NCBI RefSeq assembly: GCF_003412465.1
Contig: NZ_QTJV01000001.1
Span: 248,001 to 312,000 of the forward strand
Direction: 5' to 3'
Source: Chitinophaga silvisoli
Lineage (GTDB): Bacteria > Bacteroidota > Bacteroidia > Chitinophagales > Chitinophagaceae
DNA: 64,000 nucleotides
Made by a program: the position numbers and the translations under genes. Positions 61,535-64,000 of this stretch are shown here, one piece after another. Position 1 is the first letter of the stretch. Each line of letters opens with the position of its first letter. The notes beneath the pieces are model-generated. The model saw nothing but the letters and a program-made list of their open reading frames with translations. It was not told the origin of the DNA and did not search any database.

Positions 61535-64000
61535 ATGAAATACAATTCCTTTAAGCAATGGCGGTTTCTATGTACTACCCTATTGTTGCTGCTTACAGGT
61601 AAGCTTTGGGCCCAGGAGCAGAGCGACCTTAACCCGACCATTTTTAGTGTATCTCCTCCGGCCCCTAATGCCGCTGCTTTGGGAAAATACGGGGATGTCC
61701 CTGTGAATTTGTTCAATGGGTTGCCTTCAGTATCCATTCCTTTGGGGAAGATTACTGTGGGTAGTGAGTTTAGTACGGATTTGAGTTTGTCTTATCATGC
61801 GGGTGGTAACAGGGTGAATGATATTGCTTCCAATGTGGGATTGGGATGGTCTTTGATTGCGGGAGGAGTTATTACCCGGACAATGAGAGGGTTGCCTGAT
61901 GAGACATCAGGAGTAGGCTATGTGGGTGGTAGTGGTGGAAAAAGCATTTTAATGACGGGAGCCGGAGATATAACCAGTGCTGATGACTACCAGATTTTCA
62001 GCAAAGCAGCTACAAATCAGCTGGATACCCAACCTGATGAGTTTAGCTATAATGTAGGGGGCATCAGTGGTAAATTTGTCGTTGATACAAATCAACAGAT
62101 CGTATTACTGCCTTACAGAGATATAAAGATTACATGGGTGAACCAGACCGGAACTGACATGTATTTTAAAATGGTTACACCTGATGGCACGCAGTATATC
62201 TTTGGAAACAAGGATTGGACAATATCAACTTCTTCATGTGGTGGTTCCGATGAAACTTATCCTTCTTCCTGGTATCTTACCCAGATCATTTTGCCAAAAA
62301 GTAAACGTACGATAGACTTTACCTATGATTTAGAGAAGGGACTGCCTGCACCATCTGTTACACAAACAGAAACCAGTTCCCCATCAGTGCTGGTTTCGGG
62401 TATTTCCATTCAGGGTTGTCCAGGTGCTACCCCGACTGTTTCTACCTGCTATAACAACCGCGTGAGCCAGCAGCAGATTTTAAAGAGTATTACTTTCCCC
62501 GGGGGCAAAGTCACTTTTAACTATAATACAGTAAGAACAGATATTGCTAACTCCAGCAACGATCCGTTTTATGCCCTGAGTGATATTACATTCTCTTCCG
62601 GATTTAATGGTGTATATACTGACCTGAATAAGTACCTGTTCTCTTATACGACTCCTTCAAGACTGCTGTTGGCAAAGGTGAGTCAGGCGGATGCCAGTAA
62701 TAATGTGATAGGCGCTTATTCCCTTAGCTATAATAGCACTCATTTGCCGGCTATCAACTCCTTTTCACAGGATCACTGGGGATATTATAACGGTGTGAGA
62801 AATTATTCCCTTTTACCTTCGGATAGTGTTACTTCTGGTGGTGACCGGGAACCTTATTTTACCTATACAAAGGCAGACATCTTAGAGAGTATTACCTATC
62901 CGACAGGAGGAAGTACCACTTTTACCTATGAAAGCAATACTTATAGCCACTATAGCAATTCGATAGCAGTGAATGATGCTGTTTATCAGACACTTAATGC
63001 ATCAAAGTCAGTGACAACAGGCGTGAATGGTAATACAACTTACCCTGATTATAAGGAAGATAGCGTTATAGTAAATATACCTTACTTCCAGTATGTTAAA
63101 TCTATAGCCTCCGCGCAGGCAGGCAATGGGAATATTGCCAATCTTAAATTACGGAATATGCAAACCGGGGCGGTTTCACCAGTAGCCAACGGTACCAGTT
63201 ATATTCCTCTTGATTCTGGCGAGTATCATTTTGTATTACATGCAGAACATTCTGAGCCGACGGTGTCTTATGAAAAGGCAACACTTGATCTTACTTACAG
63301 GGCCATCACAGGTGTTACGGCTATTGCAACGGGTGGTGGCCTTCGGTTAAAGTCTATGACGACTTATGATGGCATTAATCATAGTAACGATATCATTAAA
63401 ACTTATACTTATAATCTGGCAGGCCAGACTGGGTTGTCTTCAGGATACCTGACAAATAAACCGGTGTATAAGTATAAGATGACGGTTTGGAAACCTGCTC
63501 CGGGTGCCAATACCTATGACGGTTCCTTACAGGAGTTAGCATGTGATATGACTTATAGGACTTCTGCCGCTAATAATGAAATAGAAGCTGGGGGCGGTGG
63601 TGTTGTTTATAAGGAGGTATTGGAGACAGATAACCAGAATGGAAGTATCAGGTATTTTTATGCGTTAACTGATAATTCATCAGGTCTGAATATTTATCCT
63701 TTTGGCCCCTCAACAAATGTAGATCCTGAGAAGGGGATGCTGAAAGCCCAATATACTTATGATAATACGGGGAAATTACTGGTTAAGCAGGAGAATGTGT
63801 ATACTGATTTCCTGAAGAGATATATTACCGGCTGGAAACCTGCCTATAGAGTGAAGAGGTACTACTATATCGGTTATCCATGGGAGCATTTCACCTCTAA
63901 TTATTATAATTATCGTAGTGATGGGGCATTGCTTACAAAGACAACGACAACTGAGTACGCAGGAACTGATTCAATGGTCACAGTGGTGGATACTTATTAT
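61535..64000 (+). CDS. Large RHS/YD-type secreted protein, N-terminal part (3' end outside window)
   Basis: An open frame from ATG 61535 to the window end (822 codons, no stop). A signal peptide is visible (FLCTTLLLLLTGKLWAQ). The mature start, PTIFSVSPPAPNAAALGKYG then VPVNLFNGLPSVSIPLG and LSYHAGGNRVNDIASNVGLGWSL followed by AGGVITRTMRGLPDE (given in short pieces), is the hallmark N-terminus of the giant RHS-repeat proteins of Bacteroidota. Those proteins carry YD-repeat shells and often variable C-terminal toxin-like tips. The visible part is the beta-rich cap; repeats and tip lie beyond the window. It is probably exported and surface-associated. An immunity gene or toxin domain cannot be assessed here. 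Confidence 0.82.
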   Translation, partial: MKYNSFKQWRFLCTTLLLLLTGKLWAQEQSDLNPTIFSVSPPAPNAAALGKYGDVPVNLFNGLPSVSIPLGKITVGSEFSTDLSLSYHAGGNRVNDIASNVGLGWSLIAGGVITRTMRGLPDETSGVGYVGGSGGKSILMTGAGDITSADDYQIFSKAATNQLDTQPDEFSYNVGGISGKFVVDTNQQIVLLPYRDIKITWVNQTGTDMYFKMVTPDGTQYIFGNKDWTISTSSCGGSDETYPSSWYLTQIILPKSKRTIDFTYDLEKGLPAPSVTQTETSSPSVLVSGISIQGCPGATPTVSTCYNNRVSQQQILKSITFPGGKVTFNYNTVRTDIANSSNDPFYALSDITFSSGFNGVYTDLNKYLFSYTTPSRLLLAKVSQADASNNVIGAYSLSYNSTHLPAINSFSQDHWGYYNGVRNYSLLPSDSVTSGGDREPYFTYTKADILESITYPTGGSTTFTYESNTYSHYSNSIAVNDAVYQTLNASKSVTTGVNGNTTYPDYKEDSVIVNIPYFQYVKSIASAQAGNGNIANLKLRNMQTGAVSPVANGTSYIPLDSGEYHFVLHAEHSEPTVSYEKATLDLTYRAITGVTAIATGGGLRLKSMTTYDGINHSNDIIKTYTYNLAGQTGLSSGYLTNKPVYKYKMTVWKPAPGANTYDGSLQELACDMTYRTSAANNEIEAGGGGVVYKEVLETDNQNGSIRYFYALTDNSSGLNIYPFGPSTNVDPEKGMLKAQYTYDNTGKLLVKQENVYTDFLKRYITGWKPAYRVKRYYYIGYPWEHFTSNYYNYRSDGALLTKTTTTEYAGTDSMVTVVDTYY

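Overview
The window looks like the chromosome of a Bacteroidota bacterium of the Chitinophaga type. Four things support this: promoters of the Bacteroidota form (TTTG, about 19 nt, TAnnTTTG), almost no Shine-Dalgarno sequences, family markers such as TamL, DUF5103, DUF4254, STN-type TonB receptors with FecR, and many lipoproteins. There are no insertion sequences, phage genes or CRISPR arrays. Most of the window is core genome. Assignment to genus is an inference.

Layout. 1-10.2 kb: the end of aroE, a methyltransferase, truB, the outer-membrane translocation protein TamL, a SpoU-type RNA methyltransferase, a LolC/E-type permease, DUF5103, a type II NADH dehydrogenase and a transaldolase-like aldolase. 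10.4-10.6 kb: the SRP RNA gene on the minus strand. 10.8-18 kb: two RDD proteins and a SpoIIM-DUF4129-DUF4350-MoxR-DUF58 operon with overlapping genes. 18.6-22.4 kb: a repeat-rich spacer, nitronate monooxygenase, riboflavin synthase, bS21, a Xer recombinase and HPF. 22.4-25.8 kb: a tRNA cluster (Thr, Tyr, Gly, Thr and one degenerate tRNA-like element), tuf, tRNA-Trp, secE and nusG. 25.9-34.3 kb: a two-component system and a tripartite heavy-metal RND pump plus DUF1579. These sit between nusG and rplK, which are usually adjacent. 34.5-45.4 kb: rplK-rplA-rplJ-rplL-rpoB-rpoC. 45.5-48.5 kb: a DUF4397-like lipoprotein, a lipidated OmpH/Skp-like protein and an APC permease. 48.6-49.15 kb: an intergenic stretch without a convincing protein gene, enclosed by a long closing stem, which is a candidate structured RNA. 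49.3-58.5 kb: FecR anti-sigma, a transducer TonB receptor, three lipoproteins (a beta-helix protein and its truncated paralogue among them), an S41 peptidase and an ECF sigma factor. 58.6-64 kb: DUF4254 with a family 9 glycosyltransferase, tRNA-Gln, a nitrilase-like hydrolase and the start of a large RHS/YD-type surface protein that runs off the window.

How it works together. The translation and transcription machinery (tRNAs, EF-Tu, SecE, NusG, L11-L1-L10-L12, RNA polymerase, bS21, HPF, SRP RNA) dominates the middle. The envelope theme recurs through TamL, the Lol-type permease, OmpH, the TonB receptor locus and surface lipoproteins. The best candidates for undescribed biology are the structured RNA at 48.6 kb, the FecR/TonB/beta-helix locus whose sigma factor lies at its far end, the tRNA-like element with an enlarged anticodon arm, and the repeated near-leaderless promoter layout (TAnnTTTG, 3-5 nt, start codon). 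All functional statements come from reading the sequence; no database search was run.
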